Below, piece by piece: positions 1 through 12,031 of a stretch of DNA of 64,000 nucleotides. Source of the DNA: Liolophura sinensis (lineage: Eukaryota; Mollusca; Polyplacophora; Chitonida; Chitonidae); contig NC_088301.1 of NCBI RefSeq assembly GCF_032854445.1, positions 20,019,808 to 20,083,807 on the forward strand, in the 5' to 3' direction. The notes below the pieces were generated by a model. That model saw nothing but the letters and a program-made list of their open reading frames with translations, did not search any database and was not told the origin of the DNA. Position numbers and translations under genes: made by a program. Each line of letters begins with the position of its first letter. The first letter of the stretch is position 1.

Positions 1-1173
1 GATCAACGAGGTAATATCTGAAAAACTCTGACTGCTAAAATATGCATAATATAGATGAGTAATTAACATGTATAATGAAATTTTTTAAAGAAAAATTCGG
101 TGGCATAAATTTCTTCATTAGGAATAGAAACATGTTCTTTGTTTTATAGTTCCTTTTCATGTATCCCTTAAGCAATTAAGCAGTGTCTTTGTGGTTAATA
201 TGAATGTACAGAGTCGAGACGCGCAGGATCCATTCTAGTATAAGTATTATTCTTGAAGCATGTCCCCCCAAAAAATAACACTAAAGTGCCATAAACAACA
301 ATAAATTCTGAACATGAACTGAGAACTGTCAACACAACACTCCCCGCTCTGACACGGGAAAGGCTGTAGTACCTTATTGGGACTAACTGGGCAGTGGGCA
401 AGCTCGTTATATGGTGGAGTGTGCCCCCAGTACCTCTTCCCAGTGTGCTTTCTGTATGTCCGGCAGACTCTACAGCTGCTTGCCCTATACGGTCTGTGAC
501 ACACTCCACATATGCCGCTGTCACTGTGACTGGCTATATACACAGACAATCGTGTTAACCAATCAAAATTTGACGACAATAACATACCAACTTATTCAAA
601 AAGAGACAATCTCAGTGTTCTGAAATTTTGGGCAGTCATACTTTTCAGTCTTAAATCTTGTTAAAAAAAATGCATTTTGGGGGGTAACATCTGGGTATTT
701 ATGTTCATGTATTCTCCCAACACTGTTTGCAAACTGTTACAGAGTTTACGAGGCTTACTCCTAAACAGAAGGCCATGTGCACAAATCGATGGCGTGCCAA
801 AATGGGGTAAAGCAAGCTACATGAGGAATCTGGAATCAGCTAAACATATCATTACAGGGAGCACTTTTACAACCTCTGGTAAATAACTGTCCAATGGCAA
901 AGGTGCTATATCAGAAACCAAATAAACAATTTCCACCTCCCCTTGTGTGCTGTTTACAACTGAAGGCAGAAAACAACACTTTGGTATGGTAAATCTACCA
1001 AGCTATCTGAGCAATCTACTAGATTTACCTCCAGTGTCAAAAGAGAGATGGACTTTCAAGGGACCTAACTGGTGAGGTCACAGTTTTGAAGATTTGTATT
1101 ATTATAGAGTCTGCTTGGACAAATTTGTGGTGTGTTTTATAAAATGTTTTTCCATGTAGTACGCAATACTGAC
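1..1173. other. Left-edge sequence, probably SPATA6-like intron
   Basis: AT-rich. Minus-strand frames at 195-585 are cysteine-rich by chance and have no flanking splice pair that I trust. The next SPATA6 exon was not found. Confidence 0.4.
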
Positions 1174-4100
1174 CAACACAGATACTGCGGCTCCGTGGCA
1201 CAGACCTACTGCGCCTGCGAGTAGATTTTGAGCCACGCAGAAAGGATTTCGTAGCTGGAGAGCCAGGTTTTCGTCCAATCAGTGAGTCGTCCAGCTGGGG
1301 TGTCAAGGGAGAGAAATCAAATGGTTAATCGAAGTAACAAAAACAACAACAAATACAACAGGCTAATTCAACATAATAAAATATATGTACCACAAATACT
1401 TCAGGCCAACTCAACCTAATAAAATACATGTACCACAAATACTTCAGGCCAATTCTGTGTAATAAAATATATGTTTCACAAATACTTCAGGCCAATTCAA
1501 CCTAATAAAACATACGTACCACAAATATTTCAGACAAATTTGACCTAATAAAATATATGTTTCACAAATACTTCAGGCCAATTCAACCTAATAAAATATA
1601 TGGACCACAAATACTTCAGGCCAACTCAACCTAATAAAACATACGTACCACAAATATTTCAGACAAATTTGACCTAATAAAATATATGTTTCACAAATAC
1701 ATCAAGCTAGGTGAGAGCTATATAATGCCCCAAATACATAAATCAGACCAGGTTTTTAGGCCACCACAAATTCAACTTTGTAAAATACCACCCGAACAGA
1801 GGTCTATTTTTCACTTTGTAAACTACGCTAAATAAAACATCACAAATACATCTAGTTAATTTAAGCTTTTGACAAAAATACAAACCCAGCAGGCGAAGTT
1901 AACCCTAATTTTAAAAAAGTCCAAGCTGTCTTTCTGCTCACCTGACCTCTCAATGCTTACCTTTTTGACCACAAATGGAGGTTTAATATCTCTATCGGAT
2001 TCCAGACAACAGTCCTCAAACCGTCTGATGAAAGACGGGGAAGGGGACCTGGAGCGCACAGCAGACGACACTGTGTGTTTATCGTATGTATTGTATCGCT
2101 TCCTCGACCTTGACCTGTGAACATATGACAAACCACATCACTACAGGCGCGCCAGGAAGATAGACCAGCCTATGTCTAAACATTACCACATCACTACAGG
2201 CACACCAGGAAGATAGACCAGCCTATGTCTAAACATTACACAAGTCTGACACGTCAATGCAGCGAGAGATGAGGGCAAATTCTACTAATAAGAGTTTTGG
2301 TCTACACAACACGTTTATTGCCATGTGCACATGTGCCGTTCTCAACAACTTGCTTTTCATGACTGTCATCGTTAGGCAAGTTTGATATTCACAGCCTCCG
2401 TACCTAGGCTTGTTTTGTCTTAGCCTCATCACTGATATGCTTGCACGGATCTATTATCAGCATTCATCAAAAAAATTGTGTCAGGTGACCGTTAGAATCT
2501 TGCGGAACATACTTTTAATAAAGACAGTGCATATACATCAAGTATGAATAGACACAAAAGTTGAGACAGCGATTTTGTATTTTCTATATCACTTCCTGTC
2601 TTGTCACCTTGACCCCAGTGACATTGGTGTTCAAGATTTCTCCACAAAATTTGCCTGTGCTGGCAGTGATCATGATGCAAAGTGAATATCAGGAGAGGGG
2701 CATGCGCTGTGAGGAGTATGATTTACTACTATGTGGTCAGGTAACTACTACGAATGGCAGCCAGATGTACAGACATTTACATCATTTTGATTATTATGTG
2801 TATGTAAACCATTTCTAAATGACAAATAATTAAGGCAATAAAACCTACTTATCTTTCACGGAGTTTTAAAAATGACCATAGTATATGACTAGCATGTGTA
2901 CAACAAGCACATGTAACTCATGTTAGCATATATGATTGTCATTGCATTAATTCTTCAATCCAAACGGCGTGTGGTCGTGGGTTTCCCCCGGGCTCTACTC
3001 GGCTTCCTCCCACCATAATTCTGGCCACCATCGTATAAGTGAAATATTCTTGAGTACGGCAATCAAAATAAATTACTTCACTCATCAATCATTTCAACCA
3101 CACACCAATCAACTTTAACTTTTACAGCTGTGAGATAGAAAGGGAACAAGAGTTTAGGAATCTCAAGGTAAGCTCGTCGAGGCAGGATGAATAGGATTAA
3201 CAGACAATGTCATCAGGCTTTGTGTCAATGATCGAAACACTGCACAATGTACACAAGATCTCCATATTTGACTGATTCATTGATAGCCCTACTGTCTTCA
3301 TTTTCAAAAGAATTCTACATCATCATGATTCATCAGCTAACAACGACAATATGTGCTAACGTGCCCAAATCACCTTTTTGAGACAATTGCATTGAACATC
3401 TTTGTAAAGCAAATCCAAAAGTATTTCCACTTAACGTTAGTACAACATTACGTCAACAGGGTCAACATGATTGGAATTTCTGATTGTTAGTCACAACTAT
3501 GGTAGCTTATAATCTCTCCCTGCATGATGGTGTCGACTGTAAGCTACGGCTAGGACCGGTCTTGTGATCGTTTTATGTAAGCGGCCACAGGAGTAAACCA
3601 CTACTTTTTTGCCAGGTAACTAATGAATCTCCTGAATCACATCAGTAACCAGAACGGTGAGAGTGATATAAATGGTCAAAAAACTGGTACTCTTTATTGA
3701 AGCGGTTCTGTAGGTACAGTGGACTGATAGACAGACAACTTCATACTGTAAAATAACATCAACAAAATAATTATAAAAAAAAAACGAAACAAAAACAAAT
3801 AACACTCCACACTGCGCTGCATACCTGCTCCTTCGCGGTGTCAAAGCCTCTGAATGACTCACTTCTCTGCGGAGCGCTTTTAAGGCGGCCTACCAAAGGA
3901 ACATAGATATGGGTTCAAAACTATATATGTATGTCTTCTTAAAGTTTTTGCACTGCTGAAGAAAATTTTTTTTGTACATTATAGAATGTGGACATACTCA
4001 CACATATGATAAAGTTAGTCAATCTCCAAAGTTAAACAATCTCCAAAGCAGGTTTCTACAAGTACATGTACTTTTTAATAAACCTGCAAGAATTGTGTTC

Positions 4101-7100
4101 AACGAAGCATCTGTATTAATAAAATTTAAAACATTACTTTTCAAGTCTGTAAATTTCTGAAAATCTTTTACTGACAAATACATCCAGTCACATTTATATG
4201 CACGCAAACTGGAACATCGTACAATAGGGAAGCTTCGAGTTTGAACTCTTTTATTGTTGAAGGTAGATAAGGTATAAACTGTATGAGACCTGTCAAAAAT
4301 GTTAGGCAACCATTTTTGATTTATTTATTGATTTGATTGGTGTTTTACACCATATTCAAGAATATTTCACTTATACGACGACGGCCAGCATTATGGTGGG
4401 AGGAAACCAAGAAGAGCCCAGGGGAAACCCACGACCATCCGCAGGGTGCTGGTAGACCTTCCCACATACGGCTGGAGAGGAAGCCAGCATGAGCTGGACT
4501 TGAACTCACAGCAACCACATTGGTGAGAGGCTCCTGAGTTATTATGCTGCACTAGCACGCTAACCAACTGAGACACGGAGGTCCCTTCAATCATTTTTGA
4601 TCACACTCCCTATAACATGTGCATCAGTAAAAAGTGTCATAAAAAGTAATTTAGAGTAGAGGAATGAAAGAGAAAATTGCGAATCTGAACGTTTTGTGAA
4701 CTGGAGAAGTTCGTAAAAGCAAAGAGGTATCATTTGTGCCTCTGGAAAAGGGTGGGAGAGGGGATCGGTATATTAGTTTCAACAAGGTTGCCTTACATTT
4801 TTCATGATTCACAGGGCTCAGTAGGATTGTTTTTACATTTGATGACAAAAGAATTCCATCTCGAAAATCCCCTACTGTAGTATGTACATTTTATATGGAA
4901 AGTTGAAGAAAAAGCTATTTCAAATTAATAATCAATTCGGCAGAAATACTGTGCTAAAAATGTGTATCTATAACATGATTATACGTAGGTACAAAACTTC
5001 TTATGTTTACCTTTTGTTCCTCAATGGCATCTTCTAAAGCATCAAATTCACTACTGACGGATTCCCTGATAGTAGCTTTGCTGGAGAACTCAACTTTTGG
5101 TGAGATGCCCTTAAACAGGTAACAGTCAACAAATACAGATCAAATGAAATGTACATTTATACTTCAAAACATCTTTATCAACTCATCGCTCAGCTGGTGT
5201 ATGAAATTACAGAAAAAATAAAAAAAATAAAATAAACATTAAACAATGGGAGATTCGAGGACGAGCTACACCAAAGGGCTAAACAGCAGCAGGGTATGCT
5301 TCACTTCATATGTGTTTTAGGAGAATACATACACCGATAATCATGACGTAAAAAATTTATTTATTTGATTGGTCTTTTATACCAGACTAAAGAATATTCC
5401 ACTTGTACTATGGCAGCCAGCATTATGGAGGGAGGAAACCGGGCAGAGCCCAGGGGAAACCCACGAACATCTGCACATTTTGGGCAGGCCTTCCAACATA
5501 CGGCCGGAGAGAAATCCAGCATGAGCTGGACTCACAGCGACTGCATTGGTGGGAGGCTCCTGGGTCATTGTGCTTTGCTGGCGTGCTAACCCCCCATGAC
5601 GTAATAAAGGCAAGAACAAAAGAGTTCATAGCTTTGGACCATTCTGTTACAGATGGGAAGCAGTTCCAAGTTCCCCATTGTTACTAAATTTGAAATAAAT
5701 GGCTTTGTTTTATAAACCATACCTTATTTTCATTACATTTTTGCACAGTTAGCATCTATCCATACTGGGTATTGGTGAAATCAATATAACACAATTTAAC
5801 ACATACCCAACTTACAGGAAAGTTGACAGTCCTATTCAATAAGATCTCCCTCTCAGCGGGAGCATACGATGGGGCAAGAGTTGGGTAGGGGTAGAGGAAA
5901 TCCTGAGTGTCGGTGGCAAAACTGGCCAATCGGATACCTCCCACTGAGAACTCTGACAGCTGTACCAGCTCAAATACAACAGGTTCATCTGAAAAATCAT
6001 AAGACAACACGTTAATGACAGAAATCTTCAGAGAACAGGAGAGTATCATTTTTACGACAGATATTTCAGAGAATTCAATTGTTTGTTTTTTTTGGCTTTG
6101 TTAATGATACGGGTAATTATCTGACAGCGTTTCCGTTTATAGGCAGACACTAGTCAGTGCTGGCAGAAACTAAGGCAGCTGGAGCCACTTTTACAAAGAT
6201 GTCGTACTTGTGTGGTATTGCAGGACAATAGTGTGCTACCTTAAAAGTGATGTACAAAATGTACAATTCAAAAATATCGTACACCGCTTTGAGAAAGTGG
6301 CCTCTGGTCAGGTACTGAATTTTTATAACATCCCAGGCATTTATCGAGTGTTGATCCATGAGAGTTGTCCATCCAGATTTTCTCTTCCGTCAAAGATATG
6401 ATCAGTAAATATGTTTATGCGTATGTCGCACTTAACAATGTTTCAGTCATATGACGTCAATCATTAGCTTATTAGTTATTTGTTTAGTTATTTATTTGAT
6501 CAGAATTTCACTCCGTACTCAAGAATATTTCACTTTATGATGGCAGTGAGCATAATGGTGGTAGGAAACCGGGAAGCCTGGGGAAACTATCTGCAGGTTG
6601 TTGGTTGACCTTCCTACATAAAGTCGGAGAGGAAGCCAACATGAGCTGGACTTGAATTCGCAGCGACTGCATTGTTGGGAGGCTCCTGATGCATTGTGCC
6701 ATGCTGGCGTGCTAACTGAGGCCCCAGGAGTCAACAGGTGTGTGTACATATACTGTCTCTTCTTGTGGCAGGGCAAGTCAAAGTACTGCCATCGTTGAAG
6801 TATCATGCCGAAGACACCAGACATCCAGACACCCCACCCAGTTACACTATACTGACGCCAGGCAAAATTGTCCTGTTTTTTGTTGTAACCTGTCAGTCTT
6901 GAGCGCCAAATGAGGCAGCAACAAGTACCATGTCTTAAGTCTTTGATATGACCCGACCTGGGTAAATAAAAGAGTTCTCAAATACTAGAAAAAGTATACA
7001 GTACAATTATGTATCTCGGACCTAAGAATTCAACATCAACACAATGCAGAATGTGAATCTGAAAAATGATGTACCTCGTTTCACCAATTATTCTCAAAAT

Positions 7101-10100
7101 TCATGCAAATATTTTTGCATCTACTGATACTACAGGTCTTTCACCTGGCAATTTATTTACTTGTACTAACCTTCTAGTAAGTTAACAATCTCTGAGGGTG
7201 ACAGTGCTGTGTAGAATGTCTGAAAAAAAAAAATACCAGGAATACAATTACCTTTCCATACACTGATATTCCAAAATACATAAATGCATGACAAACCCAA
7301 CAGTCTTACATTCAGGTATAAGACCCAACAATTTTCCAGCAACCTGTGGGTGGTTGTGGGTTTCCCACAGGTTCTGCCCGGTTTCCTCCCACCACCTTAC
7401 TGACCGTCGTCATATAAGTGAAATATTCTTGAGTTCGCATAAAATGTCAATCAAATAAATAACTAAAAAAATAAGAGGCAACAAAAACAATGATTCAAGC
7501 ATACATCCTACACTATATTGTTCAAAGTAAGAATGCGATTTCATAAAGACAGTTTGTGCAGTATTTTTATTTCAACACTTTCACTCAATTTCTATGATTA
7601 ACAATGACCGTACATGCACTTTCTGTCTTCTTAGCTCTTTTAAAAGTTTATAATTTGTCATATTATTAAAACACTTGCACTTCATTCTTTTCATGTAAAT
7701 TATGTGATGCCTAAAACACAATGACTACTCCAATTATAGGATAACTGAAGTTCAGTCAAGTTCATTTAATTCAAGGAATTCAACCATAATGCTGGTTGCC
7801 TTCGTACAAGTCCAATATTCTAGAGTACGGCGTAAAACATAAAAATAATTTATATTACAGTGAAACGTAAAATATTTCAGTAATAAAATAAGCGCAGTAC
7901 CAAATACCTTACACATACCTTGAAATCAGACCTGAATTTTCCAATCCATCAACTTTATATTTTTTTTGTAGATGATCTTCTAATTTGGTATCTTGTTTGC
8001 ATTTTAAAAGGTGTTGGTTAAGTACATACCCTGTGCCTGTAAATACATCAGGTGACAAATACCCAAGCACTAGCAAATGTAATGTACCTTGTACCTTGTT
8101 GTGCATCACGTAGTGTACCTTGTACCTTGTAAGGTATTTTGTAGTGTACCTTGTGCCTTGTAGTGTGCGTGTACCTTGAAGTGTACCATGTAGTGTATCT
8201 TGTAGTGTACTGTGCACATTGTAGTATACCTTTTCAAATCTGAGCTTTTCATGGATGAAGAGTGGAAACATCGCCCTGAGCAGTTTGGTGCGGCGATACT
8301 GGCCGAACATCGACACTCCGAGGTAGACATCTTCTCTGCTGGATAACCACACTCCAGGGGCAGTGACCTGGAAACAGCAACAGTATAAAATTCACATGTA
8401 TCAAAAAAAAAAAAAAAAAAGGAACGAAAGAAGGAAAGAAAAAACAGAATGAAAGTTTTTGAACAATAATTCTGGGGCATGCTTTTCTCTTTGTAGTTCC
8501 TTTTCATGTATCCTTTAAAAGTAGAAACATCCCACATGTATACGAAACATGAATTTGAGGTACTTTACACATAAAATTATACAGGTCTCTGTATGACACA
8601 CACATGCAAATCTAATACACATAACAAGTCAATGTGTACATGTCAGTGTATGAAAGAAACAAAAATTCTACTCTGACAAAAAAAACTTCCACCAAGCCCA
8701 AAAGCTCTCTGGTTTAACTGTGGGGATAAAAATTCCACTGGACACTTAGAGATATTCTCTCTGTTAATTCTTTCCCTGCATACTGTCTTGATTCAATTAC
8801 CATTCTGACTTCTTTTCAAAAGCTTACTGAAGCCTGACATTCTGGTCTCTCAACTCGGGCTACAAAATACACTGAAATGAAATTTGACAACTTGCCAGAT
8901 AGTTTTCCATACTTCACTACTGTCAATGGAATGCACTCAGGGTAAGTTGTATTATATGACCAACTTACTATTCATTTTCCTTTTACAAGTACTTTGTTAC
9001 CTCTGTCATGGAACTTATGTTTTGCCCGAAAACAGCAGTCTGTCAGTCTGTCTGTCAGCAACTTTACTGAATAAAGCAAATGAATGAACTTTCAAATGCT
9101 TCCACATCATTGCCAGATAGGACATAAATGTATGTTATTTTTTAAATTTACAACAGTAAACTTTTTTCTTTACTTATTGATTGGTGTTTTACGCCATACT
9201 CAAGATATTTCACTTATACTAGGGTGGCCAGCATTATGGTGGGAGGACACCCATTTAACTTTGCAGGAGGTTTGCGCTCTTTTGTGTGCTACATGTAGTT
9301 AATACATATATCAAATTTAAGAATCTCTCAACAATTCAAAAGCCCTCAAAGGCTTAAAAGGTTTGAAAGGGGAAGGTTTTGCAGCTATCAGGGCCTTAAC
9401 AGTGTCAGATAATCTTGAGTGTTCAAATCCAGTCATTGATGCTCTAATTTCCTCAACCACATTGGTAAATGTAATGGTTGCCATATATCAGGTAAGTGAA
9501 AATTTATAGGAGAATATAAGTGAAAATTTTTTGAGGATCACCTACCAAGTTAAATATAGCATGCAGAAGCTACCAAGGTGTTCTTTTCACTCTCTGCACA
9601 GATATCATACTGGTTCCCAGACTATTTGTCAAGGGCCAGAGTTCATGGAGAAAAAAACCTGTGGCAGCTACATATATTAGAAAAATCCAGTTTTCAAGGA
9701 ATATAACTGAAGCATTTATTCTCATGAAAAATCAAGACTCTATGAGTCTAGAGTTTTATACTTTTTATTCAGAATTTTTGTTTCTGATTGTTTTCATTTT
9801 TTGGGATTATTTCAACAATTTTCATTAATTCCCTTTCTCTGCGCAAGGGACTGTGTTTGATGAAACTGCTACTACAGCCAAGTCCAAGTTGCTTTAGTTG
9901 GATTATATTACTGATCTTTATAACTTTGCCTGAATTATATATCTTCAATATATAACAATATTCAGTTACATGTATGTTAATGCCACATTGGAATTCACTG
10001 TAACAAATGGAGTACCACTGCTTTTGATAACATTTAACAATAAAATACACATACCTAAATATGAACAATGCAGATTTTTTATGACTCTTATGTTCCCTGA

Positions 10101-10460
10101 AATTCTACCTTTATGAATTAATAAATATAATGTAATGTCATTGATTAATGGCATATCAAAACAGAGTCGGATATGCACAGCATACGAGGCTAGTTTAGCG
10201 CCAGTTCTTTGCACAAGACGAGACATGATATACCTAGCAGTGTATCACTAAAAGGGCCGGTACTTTCTTCGAGTTTGACAGCTGTAAAACTGTGGTTCAT
10301 TTCAACAGTGACAGTGACACTGTGCGTGCAGAAATCGACACTCTAGTAAACTTATCTTACAGCGTCACCGAAACATTTATCCTTATGTGGTTATCTGAGC
10401 TACAGTACTTACGGCATGGATATTTAGATCAACAACAATTCTTATATTTCTCCTAGGCAT
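1174..10460 (-). CDS. SPATA6: SPATA6-like protein gene, 8 exons, 3' end beyond the left edge
   Basis: Exons on the minus strand, in order: 10460-10413, 8367-8230, 7219-7171, 5988-5816, 5109-5011, 3889-3825, 2114-1961, 1294-1174. All have AG acceptors and GT donors, and the phases join without a stop (282 codons plus 1 base). The first exon reads MPRRNIRIVVDLNIHA and is followed by VTAPGVWLSSREDVYL, the SPATA6 N-terminal arrangement. Exon 4 holds VVFELVQL and TDTQDFLYPYP, matching the family's FELIQL and TRDFMFPGP blocks. Exons 6-8 are rich in RS/SR, with SRSPSPSFIRR and KPPFVVKK as in vertebrate SPATA6. The family acts in the sperm head-tail connecting piece, probably through myosin-based transport; a testis role here is inferred. 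The last seen exon ends in phase 1 at a weaker GTCAGT donor, so more C-terminal exons are expected to the left. Confidence 0.92.
1361..1705. repeat. About 43-bp tandem repeat, ~8 units
   Basis: Units contain CAAATACTTCAGGCCAATTC then AACCTAATAAAATATATG. They vary mainly at TACC/TTTC before the CACAAATAC core. The array lies in a SPATA6-like intron. Confidence 0.85.
2134..2239. repeat. 52-bp direct duplication
   Basis: Two near-identical units (CACATCACTACAGGC... AAACATTAC) sit just upstream of SPATA6-like exon 7. Confidence 0.9.
2325..2730 (+). mobile_element. Inverted-repeat element, family M2, copy 1
   Basis: Ends are GCACATGTGCCG on the left and GGCATGCGCTGTGAGGAGTATG on the right (partial inverted complements). 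The interior shares TTCAAGATTTCTCCACAAAATTTG and AGCCTCATCACTG-like words with the other copies. Confidence 0.6.
2968..3075 (+). mobile_element. SINE-A, 3' part
   Basis: Begins GTGGTCGTGGGTTTCCCCCG and ends GAGTACGGCAATCAAAATAA. Confidence 0.8.
4320..4585 (-). mobile_element. SINE-A, near full length
   Basis: Runs from the TTTATTTATTGATTTGATTGG tail complement through AGCATTATGGTGGGAGGAAA to the tRNA-like head (AACTGAGACACGGAGGTCCC). In sense orientation the head carries A-box-like GTCTCAGTTGGTTAG and B-box-like GAGTTCAAGTCC. Confidence 0.9.
5356..5595 (-). mobile_element. SINE-A, near full length
   Basis: The head is cut at the A box. It lies between SPATA6-like exons 4 and 5. Confidence 0.88.
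6489..6725 (-). mobile_element. SINE-A, near full length
   Basis: Lacks the CCACGACCATC block after GGGGAAAC and abuts a SINE-B copy at its head side. Confidence 0.87.
6726..6963 (-). mobile_element. SINE-B copy abutting SINE-A
   Basis: Carries TCTTCTTGTGGCAGGGCAAG, AAGTATCATGCCGAAGACAC and ATGACCCGACCTGGG. Confidence 0.85.
7338..7463 (+). mobile_element. SINE-A, 3' half
   Basis: GCAACCTGTGGGTGGTTGTG through the CAATCAAATAAATAA tail. Confidence 0.85.
7781..7850 (+). mobile_element. SINE-A, 3' fragment
   Basis: CCATAATGCTGGTTGCCTTC to AGTACGGCGTAAAAC. Confidence 0.75.
8085..8225. repeat. Degenerate GTGTACCTTGTA tandem repeat
   Basis: Words GTACCTTGTA, GTGTACCTTGTAC and GTGTATCTTGTA recur directly after the SPATA6-like exon 2 donor in transcription order. 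Confidence 0.75.
9172..9250 (-). mobile_element. SINE-A, 3' fragment
   Basis: TTGATTGGTGTTTTACGCCA to AGCATTATGGTGGGAGGAC, in SPATA6-like intron 1. Confidence 0.8.
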
Positions 10461-11285
10461 GGTTGCAGACCTCGCACAAGCCCAGTACACTCAAAAACGG
10501 TGGTATTTTCGGCTTCGAAACACGAGGCTCACGGTTTGTTGTGTTCGTTGGAAGGCTGCCAACACTCTACCAACCAATGAAAACATTTCAGGTTATGGGG
10601 AGCAGTCCGTAATTATAGATGATCTGCCGTTCGGCTTTAAAGTAACGTTGTTGAACGTTCCGAAAAAAATAAGTTCTCCTAAAGAACACCTCTCTGAGGC
10701 AGACTCAGAAAACATGCGTAGACATGCATGGCCCATTCTTCTACTTGTTGGTTAAGCTGTATGCATTGTATTTATTCCAAGGACGATCGATCTTCGTTTC
10801 ACATAACGTCTTTAAAGAGAGCGCTGTTTAAATCTGAGTTAGAATCAGTATATGTCACCGTGTGCGTGTTGTTTTTATTTCGTACCGCTAATGAATTCTA
10901 TATTCCCTATACTGGATATTTCGGCATGCGACATTTTTTTTTTATTTCGGTGCATCATTTTGTAATGTCTGGTCATACAGGAGCATGCTTTACTGAGTTT
11001 ATTGAGGCCTCAAATATTTCTCATTCTCTGACGAGTAAAGCGCGTATGTTTATAAATAATATTCAAAACATCAAATTAAAACCACAATAGTATGCACAGA
11101 CCTACTAATTATACAATGTAACCTTGTCGTTCGGATGAACTGTTCGGAAGACTTCGATACTGTTATCGGTGCAGATAATCATTCGTACCCAGCTCGCCTT
11201 ATCGAGGTTATCATCAGCCTGCCCTCAACGGAGGTTGAATAGTGTCATGTGATGCACAATCATGTGACTAGCAAAGTTTTCAAAA
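10461..11285. promoter_or_regulatory. Divergent intergenic region between SPATA6-like and TRAP-A
   Basis: Only about 825 bp separate the start codons of two genes transcribed away from each other. CpG dinucleotides are more frequent here than in the surrounding AT-rich sequence. I see no convincing TATA box placed for either gene. The open frames here (10459-10755 and 10728-11090) show no known domain. A shared promoter is inferred from geometry, not shown. Confidence 0.45.
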
Positions 11286-12000
11286 ATGGCGGCTGTCAAA
11301 GTGACAGCGTTGCTATTGCTTTGTCTGGATTTAATATGCTGTTCAGGTAAATATTTGACCTATGTTGCCTATTTGACTGTGAAAAATTTTGAACACTGAG
11401 CAATTAGTAAATATTTGGCAACCTTCATTATTTTGAGGAAAGACCCGTATAGTTGCGTAAGAGTTGCGCAAGCGTTGCGTAAATTTATCCGGAGCCCTTT
11501 ACAAATACAGGTACATGTAGTGACGATGATGTGCATATCACTTTAACTTTAGCTAATGGCCTACAGATACAACAGTGACAACACGCCCATGGGATAAAGA
11601 GAGACGTCTATCTTCATGTCAGCTTATACTCAATGAACCCTGGACCTTTTAGACTCAAATGGCTATGAAGATTCGGGAGCTATAGTTACAAACTGCTGGT
11701 ACATGTACACTAAGTTCGCGTGTCACTTAGTTAATGCTTAATCATTCTAATCTAACGGAAAGATGTTACAACATGTACCTAGTGTTCTTCGTTTTGTTTA
11801 AAATATATAGGCTACCAGCATATATTTGTGATCACATCTACATGGTGTAGGTATGTCATGAAACTTAACATCAGCGATGTGTGTCAGCAGCCTGCGGATG
11901 GTGATGGGTGTTCCCCTGGCTCTTTTCGGGTTCCTCCCACCGTAATGCTGGTCGCCTTCGTATAAGTGAAATATTCTTGAGTGTGTCGTCAAACATCCAA

Positions 12001-12031
<31 letters not shown>

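Noticed and set aside
195..585. Cysteine-rich minus-strand frames resembling a zinc-binding domain
   Set aside because: Two frames overlap, the cysteine spacing fits no known finger, and no splice pair frames the segment.
8106..8537. Separate 143-aa minus-strand protein
   Set aside because: Shadow frame over SPATA6-like exon 2 and the adjoining GTACCTTGTA repeat.
10459..11090. Plus-strand frames of 98 and 120 aa between SPATA6-like and TRAP-A
   Set aside because: No domain and no homology recalled; they overlap the SPATA6-like start and the divergent promoter space.
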